DNA from: Desulfuromonas sp. CSMB_57
GTDB lineage: Bacteria > Desulfobacterota > Desulfuromonadia > Desulfuromonadales > Syntrophotaleaceae
NCBI RefSeq assembly: GCF_020194955.2
Contig: NZ_JAFCIY020000030.1
Span: 20,665-84,664, forward strand
Length of the DNA: 64,000 bases
Direction: 5' to 3'
A program made the position numbers and the translations under genes. Below the pieces are notes generated by a model. That model did no database searches. It was not told the origin of the DNA and was given only the letters and a program-made list of their open reading frames with translations. The first letter of the stretch is position 1. Every line of letters starts with the position of its first letter. Positions 28,097-37,285 of the stretch are shown one piece after another.

Positions 28097-30208
28097 TCAG
28101 TACCTGCCGAACTCCCCATCATCCAGGGCGATCAGTTCGGCCGGATCCGGCAGTGCTGCAAGGCGGGCCGGTTGGCCGGCCGCGCCGTTGGCGGTGGCCA
28201 AGGTCGGCAGGGCGTCGAATTGCCGGCTGCCTGTTACGGCCGAAGACCGGTGTTGCCGGCCGGACTTGACCTGAAAACGGCGCAGCATCTGCCGCAGATG
28301 TTCGGCCTGGCCGGACAGTTCTTCCGCCGCCGCGGCGCTTTCCTCGGCATTGGCGGTGGTCTGCTGGGTCACCGATTCAATTTGCCCCAGCCCCTTGCTG
28401 ACTTCTTCCAGACCCGCCGCCTGTTCCTTGGACGCTGCGGCAATATCGGCCACCAGGTCGGAAACCTTGGCGGCGCCGGTCACGATATCCTTCAGGGCCG
28501 CGGCGGTCTTGTCGGCAATTTCCGCGCCCCGTGCCGTGCGGCGCCCCGACTCTTCGATCAACTCTTCCGTTTCCTTGGCCGCCTTGGCGCTCCGGGCGGC
28601 CAGGTTGCGCACCTCCTCGGCCACCACGGCGAAACCTTTGCCGTGCTGCCCGGCCCGCGCCGCCTCCACGGCGGCATTCAGGGCCAGCAGGTTAGTCTGA
28701 AACGCGATTTCATCGATAACCTTGATGATCTTGGTAATGCTGTCCGCCGATTGATTGATGTCCGCCATGGCTTCGACCATGCCGGACATCAGCCGGTTGC
28801 CCTCGGACGCGTTCTGTTGGGCGCTGCCGGAAAGGGCATTGGCCTGCAGGGCGTTATCCGCGTTGTGCTTGGTCTGGGAAGCCAGTTCCGCCATGGCGGC
28901 GGAAATTTCCTCCAGGGAAGCGGCCGATTCCGTCGCCCCCTGGGAAAGGGTCTGGCTGCCGTCGGCCACCTGGGTGCTGCCGGCGGCAATCTGTTCACCG
29001 GCAAGTTGCAGTTGGGTGACCAGGTCGCTCAGGCCGGCGACCATCTGCCGCAGAGCCTTGCCCAGGACATCCCGCTCGGAAGCCAGTTGGACCTCGATGG
29101 TCAGATCGCCTGCGGCAATTTTCTGGGCCGCCTGGACCTTTTCCTCCAGGCCGTCGGCCATGCGGTCCAGGGCCTTGGCCAGGGTGCCGATTTCGTCATC
29201 GCGGTTCAGGCGCAGGCGGCGGCTGACATCGCCGGCCATGATGTCTTCGGCCAGGGCGACGCCCTGCCTCAGGGCCTTGACGATGGAATCGGACACCAGG
29301 TACAGGCCGATGCCGACGCCGGCCAGGGTGAACAGGCCGGCCAGCAGGCTGATCCAGCGGATACCGGCCAGGGGCGCGAAGATATCGTCGAAATCGGCTC
29401 CGGCCGCGACGATCCAGCCGGTATTGGACACTTCCTTGAAGACCACCTGTTTGGGCACCCCCTGCCAGGCGTAGGTCAGCATGCCGCTTTTGGTGCGCAG
29501 CATTTCCTGGCCCCAATCCGTGTCGCCGATGGACTTGGTGAAAATGTTTTCCTGCTGGGGGTGGGCCAGGAAGCGGCCGCCGGAATCCACCAGGTAGGCG
29601 TAGCCGTGGTCGCCGATGCGGGCCGGGGCGATGAAGTGGCTGGCGATGTAGGTCAACTTTACGGCCCCCAAGCTGACCCCGACCGTTTGTCCATCGCGCT
29701 GGATGGGCTGGGCGATGATGAGGGCCGGCTGGCCCGTAGCCCGGCTCTGCACCAGTTCCCTGGCGGCGGAGCCCTGCATGGCGGTCTGGAAGTATTGCCG
29801 GTCGTGGATGCGCAGTGTTCCGATCTGGGCGGGGTCCGTGGCGGCAATGGCGGTGCCGGTGGCGTCGGTGATGGCGAGGAACTCAAACTGCTCGGGATAA
29901 TCGGCCAGCATCTGCAGCAGGGCATCGTTGGCGGCATCCACCTGCCTGCCCGAGGCGCCTGTCCCTGCCTCCAGCAGGTCGCGGACCACATTGCGGCCGG
30001 ACAGGGTTTTGAAGGTTCGCTGCAGATCCCCGAGGTAGCTGTCGATTTGTGTGGCGATGCCGGTGGCGCTGATGTTCATCTGGCCGCGCAGGGCCGTCTG
30101 CAGGGCATTGCGGGCGCTGCGATAGGACACCAGGCCGGATGCGGACAGGCACACCAGGATGATCAAGGCTGTAGGCAATAACAATTTCTGGCGCAGGTTG
30201 AGTTTCAC
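28097..30208 (-). CDS. Methyl-accepting chemotaxis protein with Cache-type sensor
   Basis: 703 aa from the GTG at 30208, with AGGAGG 8 bases upstream; the frame extends further back only through the riboswitch region. A membrane segment ([19 protein letters not shown], about 9-27) is followed by a periplasmic dCache-like domain (about 30-300) containing DRQYFQTAM and [18 protein letters not shown] second membrane segment comes next ([20 protein letters not shown]), then HAMP and a cytoplasmic signalling hairpin with [20 protein letters not shown]. There is no C-terminal NWETF-like pentapeptide. It controls CheA/CheW in response to an unknown small ligand. Expression should depend on c-di-GMP through the riboswitch at 30335-30420. 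Confidence 0.93.
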   Translation of the reverse strand: MKLNLRQKLLLPTALIILVCLSASGLVSYRSARNALQTALRGQMNISATGIATQIDSYLGDLQRTFKTLSGRNVVRDLLEAGTGASGRQVDAANDALLQMLADYPEQFEFLAITDATGTAIAATDPAQIGTLRIHDRQYFQTAMQGSAARELVQSRATGQPALIIAQPIQRDGQTVGVSLGAVKLTYIASHFIAPARIGDHGYAYLVDSGGRFLAHPQQENIFTKSIGDTDWGQEMLRTKSGMLTYAWQGVPKQVVFKEVSNTGWIVAAGADFDDIFAPLAGIRWISLLAGLFTLAGVGIGLYLVSDSIVKALRQGVALAEDIMAGDVSRRLRLNRDDEIGTLAKALDRMADGLEEKVQAAQKIAAGDLTIEVQLASERDVLGKALRQMVAGLSDLVTQLQLAGEQIAAGSTQVADGSQTLSQGATESAASLEEISAAMAELASQTKHNADNALQANALSGSAQQNASEGNRLMSGMVEAMADINQSADSITKIIKVIDEIAFQTNLLALNAAVEAARAGQHGKGFAVVAEEVRNLAARSAKAAKETEELIEESGRRTARGAEIADKTAAALKDIVTGAAKVSDLVADIAAASKEQAAGLEEVSKGLGQIESVTQQTTANAEESAAAAEELSGQAEHLRQMLRRFQVKSGRQHRSSAVTGSRQFDALPTLATANGAAGQPARLAALPDPAELIALDDGEFGRY

Positions 30209-30263
30209 GAAGTTTCCTCCTAGCAGGGGTGAGGGAAAAGAACCTTGGCAGCGAAAAAATAAA

Positions 30264-30298
30264 ATAAAAAAACACCCATTCCGAGGATCGGAAGGGTG
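30264..30298 (-). terminator. Expression-platform terminator of the c-di-GMP riboswitch
   Basis: On the minus strand CACCCTTCCGA pairs with TCGGAATGGGTG (one bulge), followed by seven T and an A+T-rich run. It lies between the aptamer and the chemoreceptor start, so ligand binding probably controls premature termination; the sense (on or off) cannot be told from sequence alone. Confidence 0.85.
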
Positions 30299-30334
30299 CT
30301 GCAGGGAACGAAAATAGGTCGGTAGTGGTGGTTC

Positions 30335-30420
30335 GGCATCATTCGGTAACCCGGCCATCGCTTTACAGGATCCGTGGCTTTGCGTCCCCGGGTCACCCCG
30401 GGTTTGCTCTTGTCGTGATT
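30335..30420 (-). promoter_or_regulatory. Cyclic di-GMP-I (GEMM-I) riboswitch
   Basis: Read on the minus strand, this shows the GEMM-I signature. CACGACAAGAGCAAACC is followed by a CCCGGG/CCCGGG stem capped by a GTGA tetraloop (GNRA). The conserved core GGACGCAAAGCCACGGATC comes next, and the closing ATGGCCGGGTTACCGAA ends the aptamer. All invariant blocks (GCAAACC, GACGCAAAGCCA, GGGUUACCGAA) are present. It lies about 130 bases before a chemoreceptor gene, with a terminator between. The 402-base gap 30209-30610 is explained by this leader, its promoter and the end of metF. Confidence 0.92.
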
Positions 30421-30446
30421 GTCAAGGATATGCTTATAGAAAAAAA

Positions 30447-30475
30447 ATTATTTGTCAACAATTCTAATTTTTCAA
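30447..30475 (-). promoter_or_regulatory. Probable promoter of the riboswitch-chemoreceptor transcript
   Basis: TTGAAA (30475-30470), a 17-base spacer and AATAAT (30452-30447) on the minus strand, inside a very A+T-rich segment just upstream of the aptamer. Confidence 0.5.
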
Positions 30476-30610
30476 CCGCACTTTTTTTTGGCGCCGGGCG
30501 ACAGGAGAATGTTGCCACGGAAAAGACAGGTAGTTTATCCGCTTGGGCGGATGGCTTGGGGACAGGCAGGATTTGCTGAAGGGCGGTTCGGCAGGCGGTC
30601 CGAGCCGCCA

Positions 30611-31522
30611 TCAGTCGCGCGGAAAGTGCTCCAGGCCGAGATTGAGGTAGATCTGGCGGGTGGCGTCGGAATGATTGAGGGTATAGAAATGGATGCCGCG
30701 CACCTGGTTGTCCAGGAGGTCCCGGCACTGTTCCGTGGCCCAGTGGATGCCGATGCGGCGGATGGCTTCGGGATCCTTCTGGCAGCGCTGGACGGCGCGC
30801 AGCAGGGAGGCGGGAAAACGGGCGCCGGCGGCCAGTTCCGCCATGCGTTGCATGCCTTCGAAGGTGGCGATGGGCATGATGCCGGCAATGATGGGAATGC
30901 GAATTCCGGCCAGTTCGCAGCGCTCGCGGAAGTCGTAGAAATCCCGGTTGTCGAAAAACAGCTGGGTGCAGATGTAATCGGCGCCTTCGTCCACCTTGGC
31001 TTTCAGGTGATCCATTTCCAGCAACCGGTTGGGGGTGCCGGGGTGTCCTTCGGGAAAGCCGGCGACGCCGATGCCGAAGCCGCGCCGGTCGGGATGCATG
31101 CCGCCTTCATTGAAGCGGCGGATGAAGCGGACCAGGTCGGCGGCATGGGGAAAGGCATCCCGGGAGCGATCGTAAATGCCTGCCTCCGGGGGCGGATCGC
31201 CGGCCAGAGCGAGAATGTTGCTGATGCCCGCGGCGGCATAGCGCTCCAGGATGCGCTGGATTTCCGCTTCACTGCTGCAGACGCAGGTCAGATGGGGAAT
31301 GGGATCGAGGCTGGTCTGGTCGTGAATGCGCATGACCAGGTCGTGGGTGCGTTCCCGGGTCGAACCGCCGGCCCCGTAGGTGACGGAGGTGAAATGGGGC
31401 TGCAGGGCTTCCAGTTGCCGGATGGACTCGTAGAGGTGCGAGGCCGCCTTGTCCGTTTTGGGCGGAAAGAACTCAAAGGAGAAGGTGGTGGCGTGGCGGG
31501 CGAAGATATCTTGGATATGCAT
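30611..31522 (-). CDS. metF: Methylenetetrahydrofolate reductase
   Basis: 303 aa, full length for bacterial MetF. It opens FSFEFFPPKTDKA (the conserved catalytic EFFPP motif), then SVTYGAGGSTRER, HLTCVCSS, ILALAGDPP, GVAGFPEGHP and QLFFDNRDF, all family hallmarks of this FAD-dependent TIM barrel. It reduces 5,10-methylene-THF to 5-methyl-THF for methionine synthesis, or works in the reverse sense in acetyl-CoA-pathway organisms. It lies 75 bases downstream of the glucan phosphorylase gene on the same strand. Confidence 0.95.
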   Translation of the reverse strand: MHIQDIFARHATTFSFEFFPPKTDKAASHLYESIRQLEALQPHFTSVTYGAGGSTRERTHDLVMRIHDQTSLDPIPHLTCVCSSEAEIQRILERYAAAGISNILALAGDPPPEAGIYDRSRDAFPHAADLVRFIRRFNEGGMHPDRRGFGIGVAGFPEGHPGTPNRLLEMDHLKAKVDEGADYICTQLFFDNRDFYDFRERCELAGIRIPIIAGIMPIATFEGMQRMAELAAGARFPASLLRAVQRCQKDPEAIRRIGIHWATEQCRDLLDNQVRGIHFYTLNHSDATRQIYLNLGLEHFPRD

Positions 31523-31597
31523 GCTGAAAATCCGTGGTCAGAGCCAAAGCTTGTTTTGTGAACGACGTTGCCGGTTGCGAAAGCGGCTTTCGCCGCC

Positions 31598-33310
31598 TCA
31601 GCGGAAATAGGCTTCCGTCACGTAGCGTCGCATCATGAAATGGGTGTTGAAATAATAGGCGTTCTTGCCGATGGCGTTTTTCATGACGCGGATCCAGCCC
31701 GGGCGATCCTGATAATACAGGGGCAGGATGACCTTTTCCAGTTTCTGGTACAGATCGTGGGCATCTTGTTCCGAATGGTTCTGGGTGATGGAAGGTCCGT
31801 CGGGCGGCGGGCCGATGGACCAGCCGGTCACGCCTTCGATGTGGCCTTCGATCCACCAGCCATCCAGCACGCTGAAGTTCGGCACTCCGTTGAGGGCCGC
31901 TTTCATGCCGCTGGTGCCGGAGGCTTCGAGGGGGCGCAGGGGATTGTTGAGCCACAGGTCGACGCCGGGAATCAGGCGGCCGGCCACATCCATGTTGTAG
32001 TCGCTCAGGTAGACCATGGGAATCTGGTCGCTGTAGCGCTGGATGTGCTGGACGATGTTGTGGATCAGTTCCTTGCCTTCCTGGTCTCGAGGATGGGCCT
32101 TGCCGCCGAAGACGATCTGGAGGCGGCCCTTGGCGATGGCCAGGAGCCGATCCATGTCCCGGAAGATGAGATCGCCGCGCTTGTAGGTTGCGGCCCGGCG
32201 CGCAAAGCCGATGGTCAACAGGTCCGGATTCAGGGCGGTGCCGGTGGTTTCCTCGATGTACTGGAACAGGTAGGCCTTGGCGCCACAGTGGGCTTCCCAG
32301 ATTTCTTCGTCCGGGATGCTGTCCACCCGCACCAGCATTTCCGGCTCGGTGCCCCAACTTGGGAGGTAGTGGTTGAACAGGTTGACGAAATAGGGGGACG
32401 CCCAGGTAAAAGGGTGGATGCCGTTGGTGATGGCGTGGATCTCGAAGCCGGGAAACAGGGCCTGGGAGACTTCGCCATGTTTTTTGGCCACCCCGTTGGT
32501 GAAACTGCTGAGATTCATGGCCAGTCGGGTCATGTTGAGATGGTCCTGGCCGCCCAGTTCCTTGAGCAGTGAGATGGGTGTTTCATGGCCCAGGATGCGC
32601 TCCACCAGGTCGTAGGAGAACTGGTCGTGCCCGGCTTCCACCGGCGTATGGGTGGTGAACACGCATTGCACCGTCACTTTGCGCACATCCCAGGAGGCGC
32701 GCTCATCCCAGGTGTCCTCCACCGGACGCCGGGTGCGATTCAACAGTTCCAGGGTCAGCAGGCTGGCATGACCTTCGTTCATGTGGTATTTGCGCACCCG
32801 GAAGCCGAGTTGGGAGAGCAGGCGGGCGCCACCCATGCCGAGGACGATTTCCTGTTTCAGGCGATAGGCCTGATCGCCGCCGTACAGGACATCCGTGATG
32901 CGGCGGTCTTCGGGGGCGTTGCCGGGGATGTCCGTATCCAAAAACAGCACCGGGATCTCGCCGCCGGTCGGGCTTTTGACCCGGTACAGCCAGGCCTGAA
33001 CCTTGACGTCGCGGCCTTCGATGCTGACCAGCGCCTTGTTCGGCAGGCATTCCAGAACGGTTTCCGGGCTCCAGGTGCTGGGTTCTTCCTGCTGCCAGCC
33101 TTCCCGGTCGAGGCGTTGGTTGAAATACCCCTGTCGATGTACCAGGGTCACGGCGACCATGGGCAGCTTCAGGTCGGCGGCGGTCTTGATGGTGTCGCCG
33201 GCCAGCACGCCGAGACCGCCGCTGTAGGTGGGAATGTCCGCCGTCAGGCCGATCTCCATGGAAAAATAGGCAATGCGCGGCTCGGTTAGGTAGGACTTCC
33301 AGTCGCTCAT
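31598..33310 (-). CDS. glgP: Alpha-glucan (glycogen) phosphorylase, short form
   Basis: 570 aa, the short TIGR02094-type phosphorylase without the N-terminal DUF3417 domain (long forms are over 800 aa). Motifs: FSMEIGLTADIPTYSGGLG near the start, YHMNEGHASLL, TVQCVFTTHTPVEAGHD, FARRAATYKRGDL, and near the end EASGTSGMKAALNGVPN, which contains the pyridoxal-phosphate Lys. It releases glucose-1-phosphate from alpha-1,4-glucans. No glycogen synthase is in the window. The Rrf2 regulator gene is 190 bases upstream on the same strand. Confidence 0.92.
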   Translation of the reverse strand: MSDWKSYLTEPRIAYFSMEIGLTADIPTYSGGLGVLAGDTIKTAADLKLPMVAVTLVHRQGYFNQRLDREGWQQEEPSTWSPETVLECLPNKALVSIEGRDVKVQAWLYRVKSPTGGEIPVLFLDTDIPGNAPEDRRITDVLYGGDQAYRLKQEIVLGMGGARLLSQLGFRVRKYHMNEGHASLLTLELLNRTRRPVEDTWDERASWDVRKVTVQCVFTTHTPVEAGHDQFSYDLVERILGHETPISLLKELGGQDHLNMTRLAMNLSSFTNGVAKKHGEVSQALFPGFEIHAITNGIHPFTWASPYFVNLFNHYLPSWGTEPEMLVRVDSIPDEEIWEAHCGAKAYLFQYIEETTGTALNPDLLTIGFARRAATYKRGDLIFRDMDRLLAIAKGRLQIVFGGKAHPRDQEGKELIHNIVQHIQRYSDQIPMVYLSDYNMDVAGRLIPGVDLWLNNPLRPLEASGTSGMKAALNGVPNFSVLDGWWIEGHIEGVTGWSIGPPPDGPSITQNHSEQDAHDLYQKLEKVILPLYYQDRPGWIRVMKNAIGKNAYYFNTHFMMRRYVTEAYFR

Positions 33311-33500
33311 GACGGCCAGTTCTCGCTTGAAAGGTGTTGTTTTTCCCGGGCAAAAGGCCTTGCGCCCCCATCCCGAGGGCGCCCCGGGACCCCTTGGCGG
33401 CAGTTAGCATTGCCAAGCCGGATCCGGTCGGAGCACGACGGAAACAGGTGTGGCTCCTAGCTTATACGAAAACCGTCGGGGGTCAATGGGGATGTTGGTC

Positions 33501-33968
33501 TCAGATGTAATACATCAGGTGTTCATCGGACTCGCGCTTGAAACCCATGTCATCGGCCCGGTTGCAGAGGGTCTGCAGGGTGATGGAGCTATAGTAATCG
33601 CCCAGAATCTCCGCCGCTTCCTGCCAGACGGTCTGGGTGACGCATTGACCGGCCAGGTTGCAGCCTTTACCGCTTTTGGGTTTCGGCGCCGTGCAACTGA
33701 CCAGCAGCGTATCCCCTTCGGCAGCGGCAACGATATCCTTGACGGTAATCTGATCCGGCTTGCGAGCCAGGAAATAACCGCCTTGAGGGCCTTTTTTGCT
33801 TTTCAGGATGCCGGCCTTCTTAAAGGATTGGAAAATCTGTTCCAGGTAGCGGGGGGAAATATCCTGCCGACGGGAAATATCCTTGACCTGAGTCGGCTGA
33901 GTCCCGGCATTGTAGGCCATGTCGAACAATGCGCGCAGGCCGTAACGGCTTTTGGTTGACAGTCGCAC
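33501..33968 (-). CDS. Rrf2-family (IscR-like) transcriptional regulator
   Basis: 155 aa from the GTG at 33968, preceded by GGGAGG; the frame runs upstream to 34127 without family similarity. The N-terminal winged helix begins RLSTKSRYGLRALFDMA, with SPRYLEQIFQSFKKAGIL as recognition region and KGPQGGYFLARKP as wing. Three cysteines, C92, C103 and C109 (C-X10-C-X5-C), lie where IscR binds its [2Fe-2S] cluster, so a redox or iron-sulfur signal is likely. No Fe-S assembly genes are adjacent, and its targets are unknown. Confidence 0.9.
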   Translation of the reverse strand: MRLSTKSRYGLRALFDMAYNAGTQPTQVKDISRRQDISPRYLEQIFQSFKKAGILKSKKGPQGGYFLARKPDQITVKDIVAAAEGDTLLVSCTAPKPKSGKGCNLAGQCVTQTVWQEAAEILGDYYSSITLQTLCNRADDMGFKRESDEHLMYYI

Positions 33969-34172
33969 AGCGGACCTCCCGGTGGTGCAAGAGTGAAACC
34001 TGATGGAAAAAGTCGATAAAATCCTGACCCTGATTGTGTTATATCCGCACTGATAAGTCAAGCTTCTGCAGCGCGGCGAAACCTGAGGGTGTCTTGTCCC
34101 CGCGCATTCCCCACGAGCCGCGGTCACGAATCGGGGTTTTATTCGTCGCCCAAATAACGTATTCTAACCCGG

Positions 34173-34601
34173 ATGTCACAGCCCCTGCTGTCAGATGCAG
34201 AACCGGAAAGGTTTTTTCCCCTCATGTCACACCGCAGCGGCATCCGCGTTGCCATCTATCTGTTGACCGCCCTGACCATCATGCTGCTATCCCTCATGGA
34301 TCGTCCGCCGGTGCCGCAGAGCGGTCTGCTCGGCTGGGACAAACTCCAACACGCGCTGGCCTACGCCTTTCTGACCCTGCTGGGCGGCTGGGCTTTTACC
34401 CCTGGCTTGGGAGCGCGGCGCGCATGGCGCTGGGCGCTGCTTTTGGCGGTGACCTATGGGGGGTTGATGGAGGTGGCGCAATTTCTGCTGTCCGGCCGCC
34501 GCAGCGGCCATCCGGCCGATGCCCTGGCCAATGCCCTGGGCGCAGCGGCGGTATTCGGTGTCGCGCGCCTGCTGCGCGGTAGTCAGGAGGAGCGGCAGTG
34601 A
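34173..34601 (+). CDS. VanZ-like small membrane protein
   Basis: 142 aa (the internal Met at 34224 is an alternative start). Three or four membrane segments are visible (RVAIYLLTALTIMLLSLMD, ALAYAFLTLLGGWAF, WALLLAVTYGGLMEVAQFLL, ALANALGAAAVFGVARLL). The pattern DKLQHALAYAFL, then GGLMEVAQ and HPADALANALG, is that of the VanZ family. Its function here is unknown. The last bases overlap the GTG of the nuclease gene, so expression is probably coupled to the AddB/AddA-like pair. Confidence 0.75.
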   Translation: MSQPLLSDAEPERFFPLMSHRSGIRVAIYLLTALTIMLLSLMDRPPVPQSGLLGWDKLQHALAYAFLTLLGGWAFTPGLGARRAWRWALLLAVTYGGLMEVAQFLLSGRRSGHPADALANALGAAAVFGVARLLRGSQEERQ

Positions 34602-37285
34602 CGGAGAGCCGGTTTCCTCTCGCCCAATTGCTGCAGGCGGCCCGGGACGGCGCCTTGGTGCTGACCGTCAACCAGCGCCTGGAACGATATCTGCGACGGC
34701 TGTTTGATGACGAGTGCCGCGCGGCGGGCGAGCAGGCCTGGGCGGCACCGGCCATTCGTTCCCTGGGCCGTTGGCAGAAAGAGTTATGCGACCAGCTTGG
34801 GCTGGCCCACGCCTGCCTGACTCCCGCCCAGGCTCTGCGCCTCTGGGAGGAGATCATCGAGCAGGACCTGACGCAGTGCGGCGCCGGGTTGTTGCGCGTC
34901 GGCGAGACCGCGAAGCTGGCCGGCGAAGCCCATGCCCTGCTGTGCGAATACGGGGTTTCCTTCAACGCTGTCGAAGGTGGCGAGGATCACCAGGTGTTCC
35001 TGCGTTGGCAGGGGGCGTTTGAAGCGGCCCTGGAGCGCGGCGGCTGGCAGGATCCGGCCCGCCTGCCGGAGCGGTTGGCGGCGGCCCTCGCGTGGGGCGA
35101 GGCGATCTGTCCCAAGCGGGTCTGGCTGGCCGGGTTCGACGACTTGCGGCCCGCCGTCCTCAGGCTGACCGCGGCCCTGGCGGCAGGCGGAGCTGCCGTC
35201 GGCAGCTGGCGAGGGGCGCCGGGGGCACCCTCCCGGGCCGGCCAGGTGACGGGCCTGGATCCGGAAGACGAAGTGCGTCGCTGCGCCCGCTGGGCCCGCA
35301 ACCTGCTGGCTCAAAGCGATGCGACCATCGGCATCATCGCTGTCGATTTGGCAGCCTACCAGAAAACCCTGCAGCGCATCTTTCGGGAAGAGCTGGCACC
35401 GTCCTCCCTGCTGCCGGGTGCCGCGCAGGAAAAAGCCTTCAATCTCTCCCTGGGCACACCCCTGGCTGCGACGGGGATGGTGGTCGCCGCCCTGGAACTG
35501 CTGTCCCTCGGCCGGCAGGTTGCCCTGGACCGGATCAGTTACCTGCTGCGTTCCCCCTTCGTCTGGGGGTACCTCGCCGAGTCCTCGGCACGGGCCCTGT
35601 TCGACCGTGAACTGCGGCAGCTGCGCCAGACTGCCTGGCCCCTCCCGCAACTGGTCAAGCGCGCCCGCAGCGGCTTTAAAAAGGGACTGGGGCGCTGCGA
35701 TATTTTTGCCCGGATGCTGGAAAACGTCCACTCCGCCCTGGAGGATCGAAGCCGGCGCCGGCCGGGAGCCTGGGCCGAATCTTTCGCCCGTCTGCTCGAT
35801 GATTGCCACTGGCCGGGGGATCGCAGACTGGACAGCCGCGACTACCAGCTGTTCGTTGCCTGGAAGGAAGTCTTGGCCGGGCTGGCTGCCTATGACGAGG
35901 TCTGCTCTCCCATGGGGCGCGCCGAAGCCTTGACCTTGCTGAAACGGGCGGCCGGGGAGACCCTCTTCCAGCCTCAGGGCTCCGAAGAGCGCCTGCAGAT
36001 TCTCGGTACCCTGGAAGCGGCCGGGTTGCAGTTCGATCACGTCTGGATTCTCGGCCTGCACGAGCAGGCCCTGCCGGCCCCGGCCCGCCCCAACCCGTTT
36101 TTGCCGCTGGACCTGCAACGCCGCCACGGCATGCCCCATGCCGATGCGGCCCGCGAACTTGATTTCGCCGGCCGCGTCCTTGACCGCCTGTTGACGGCGG
36201 CGCCCCAAGTGGTGGTGAGCTGGCCGGCCCGGCAGGACGGGCAGCCGTGCCGCATCAGTCCCCTGGTCCGACACCTGCCGGAGTGGAACCCGGAGTTGGC
36301 CGACAGTCAGGCTCCGGCCCGGATCGTCCGTCGGGAATCCGGCCCCCTGGAGGCTTGGGTCGATGACTTGGGCGCGCCTTTGCCGGCCGGGGTGCGCGTG
36401 AGCGGCGGTACCGCCATCCTCAAGGACCAGGCGCTCTGTCCTTTCCGTGCCTACGCGCGCCATCGTCTGGCGGCCGACGGCTTGGCCGTCGGCAGTCTCG
36501 GTCTGGACGGACTGGATCGCGGCGTGCTGGTGCACGATGCCCTGGAGCATTTTTGGCGCCAGACCGGCGATTGGCACCAGCTTCAGGCGTTGTCGGAGTC
36601 GGCGCGACGATCCCGGCTGGCGACCTGCGTGAACCGGGCTTTGCAGCGTCTGGAAAAGGATCGACAGCTCCACCTGCCGGCGGCGCTGCGCGCCATCGAG
36701 GCCCGGCGCCTGACGGAACTGCTGGCGGAATGGCTGCTGGTGGAAGGGGCGCGGGCGCCTTTTGTGGTGGAAGAACTGGAGCGGTGGCACCAGGAAAGTC
36801 TGGCGCAACTCACCATTCAGACCCGCATTGATCGCATCGATCGCCTGGCGGATGGCAGCCGCCTCATCATCGATTACAAAACCGGCCGTCCCGCCCTAGG
36901 CGACCTTCTTGGCCGACGTCCGGTGGAACCGCAATTGCCCCTCTATGGAGTCGGGCGACAGCAGGAGGAACTGGCGGCCGTGGCCTTCGGCCGGGTGCGG
37001 CGTGGTGACTGCGGCTTTGTCGGCCTGGCCTGCCGGGACGAGATCCTGCCCCGGGTGGCGGCAGTGACCGATGGGGGTTTGCCGGTGCCGGCAGGCGGCA
37101 GCGCCTGGCAGTCCCTGCTGGAATTCTGGCGAGAGGCGTTGCTGGACCTGGCCCGGGCCTTTGCCGCAGGGCGGGCGGAGGTCGATCCCATCAGTGCCCG
37201 CCAGGCCTGTGACCGATGCGACCTCCAGGCCCTGTGCCGCATCGGCGGCACGGCCGATTTCGAGGCTGCGGAGGAGACGCCATGA
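34598..37285 (+). CDS. AddB-like PD-(D/E)XK nuclease (probable DNA repair protein)
   Basis: 895 aa from a GTG that overlaps the VanZ-like stop. The large N-terminal part is an inactivated helicase-like region without Walker A. The C-terminal third is a RecB-type nuclease: GVLVHDALEHFW, then IDRIDRLADGSRLIIDYKTG (the D...DYK core near residue 760). Four cysteines suited to an AddB-type [4Fe-4S] staple are visible: one in DQALCPFRAYARH before the nuclease, and three in ACDRCDLQALC at the end. It should form a complex with the downstream UvrD-type protein to process double-strand breaks. Stop and next start overlap (ATGA). Confidence 0.87.
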   Translation: MTESRFPLAQLLQAARDGALVLTVNQRLERYLRRLFDDECRAAGEQAWAAPAIRSLGRWQKELCDQLGLAHACLTPAQALRLWEEIIEQDLTQCGAGLLRVGETAKLAGEAHALLCEYGVSFNAVEGGEDHQVFLRWQGAFEAALERGGWQDPARLPERLAAALAWGEAICPKRVWLAGFDDLRPAVLRLTAALAAGGAAVGSWRGAPGAPSRAGQVTGLDPEDEVRRCARWARNLLAQSDATIGIIAVDLAAYQKTLQRIFREELAPSSLLPGAAQEKAFNLSLGTPLAATGMVVAALELLSLGRQVALDRISYLLRSPFVWGYLAESSARALFDRELRQLRQTAWPLPQLVKRARSGFKKGLGRCDIFARMLENVHSALEDRSRRRPGAWAESFARLLDDCHWPGDRRLDSRDYQLFVAWKEVLAGLAAYDEVCSPMGRAEALTLLKRAAGETLFQPQGSEERLQILGTLEAAGLQFDHVWILGLHEQALPAPARPNPFLPLDLQRRHGMPHADAARELDFAGRVLDRLLTAAPQVVVSWPARQDGQPCRISPLVRHLPEWNPELADSQAPARIVRRESGPLEAWVDDLGAPLPAGVRVSGGTAILKDQALCPFRAYARHRLAADGLAVGSLGLDGLDRGVLVHDALEHFWRQTGDWHQLQALSESARRSRLATCVNRALQRLEKDRQLHLPAALRAIEARRLTELLAEWLLVEGARAPFVVEELERWHQESLAQLTIQTRIDRIDRLADGSRLIIDYKTGRPALGDLLGRRPVEPQLPLYGVGRQQEELAAVAFGRVRRGDCGFVGLACRDEILPRVAAVTDGGLPVPAGGSAWQSLLEFWREALLDLARAFAAGRAEVDPISARQACDRCDLQALCRIGGTADFEAAEETP

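Noticed and set aside
27844..28122. 92-codon minus-strand frame between the chemoreceptor and copper genes
   Set aside because: No ribosome site, odd Cys/Pro/Ser-rich composition, and it overlaps the end of the chemoreceptor gene.
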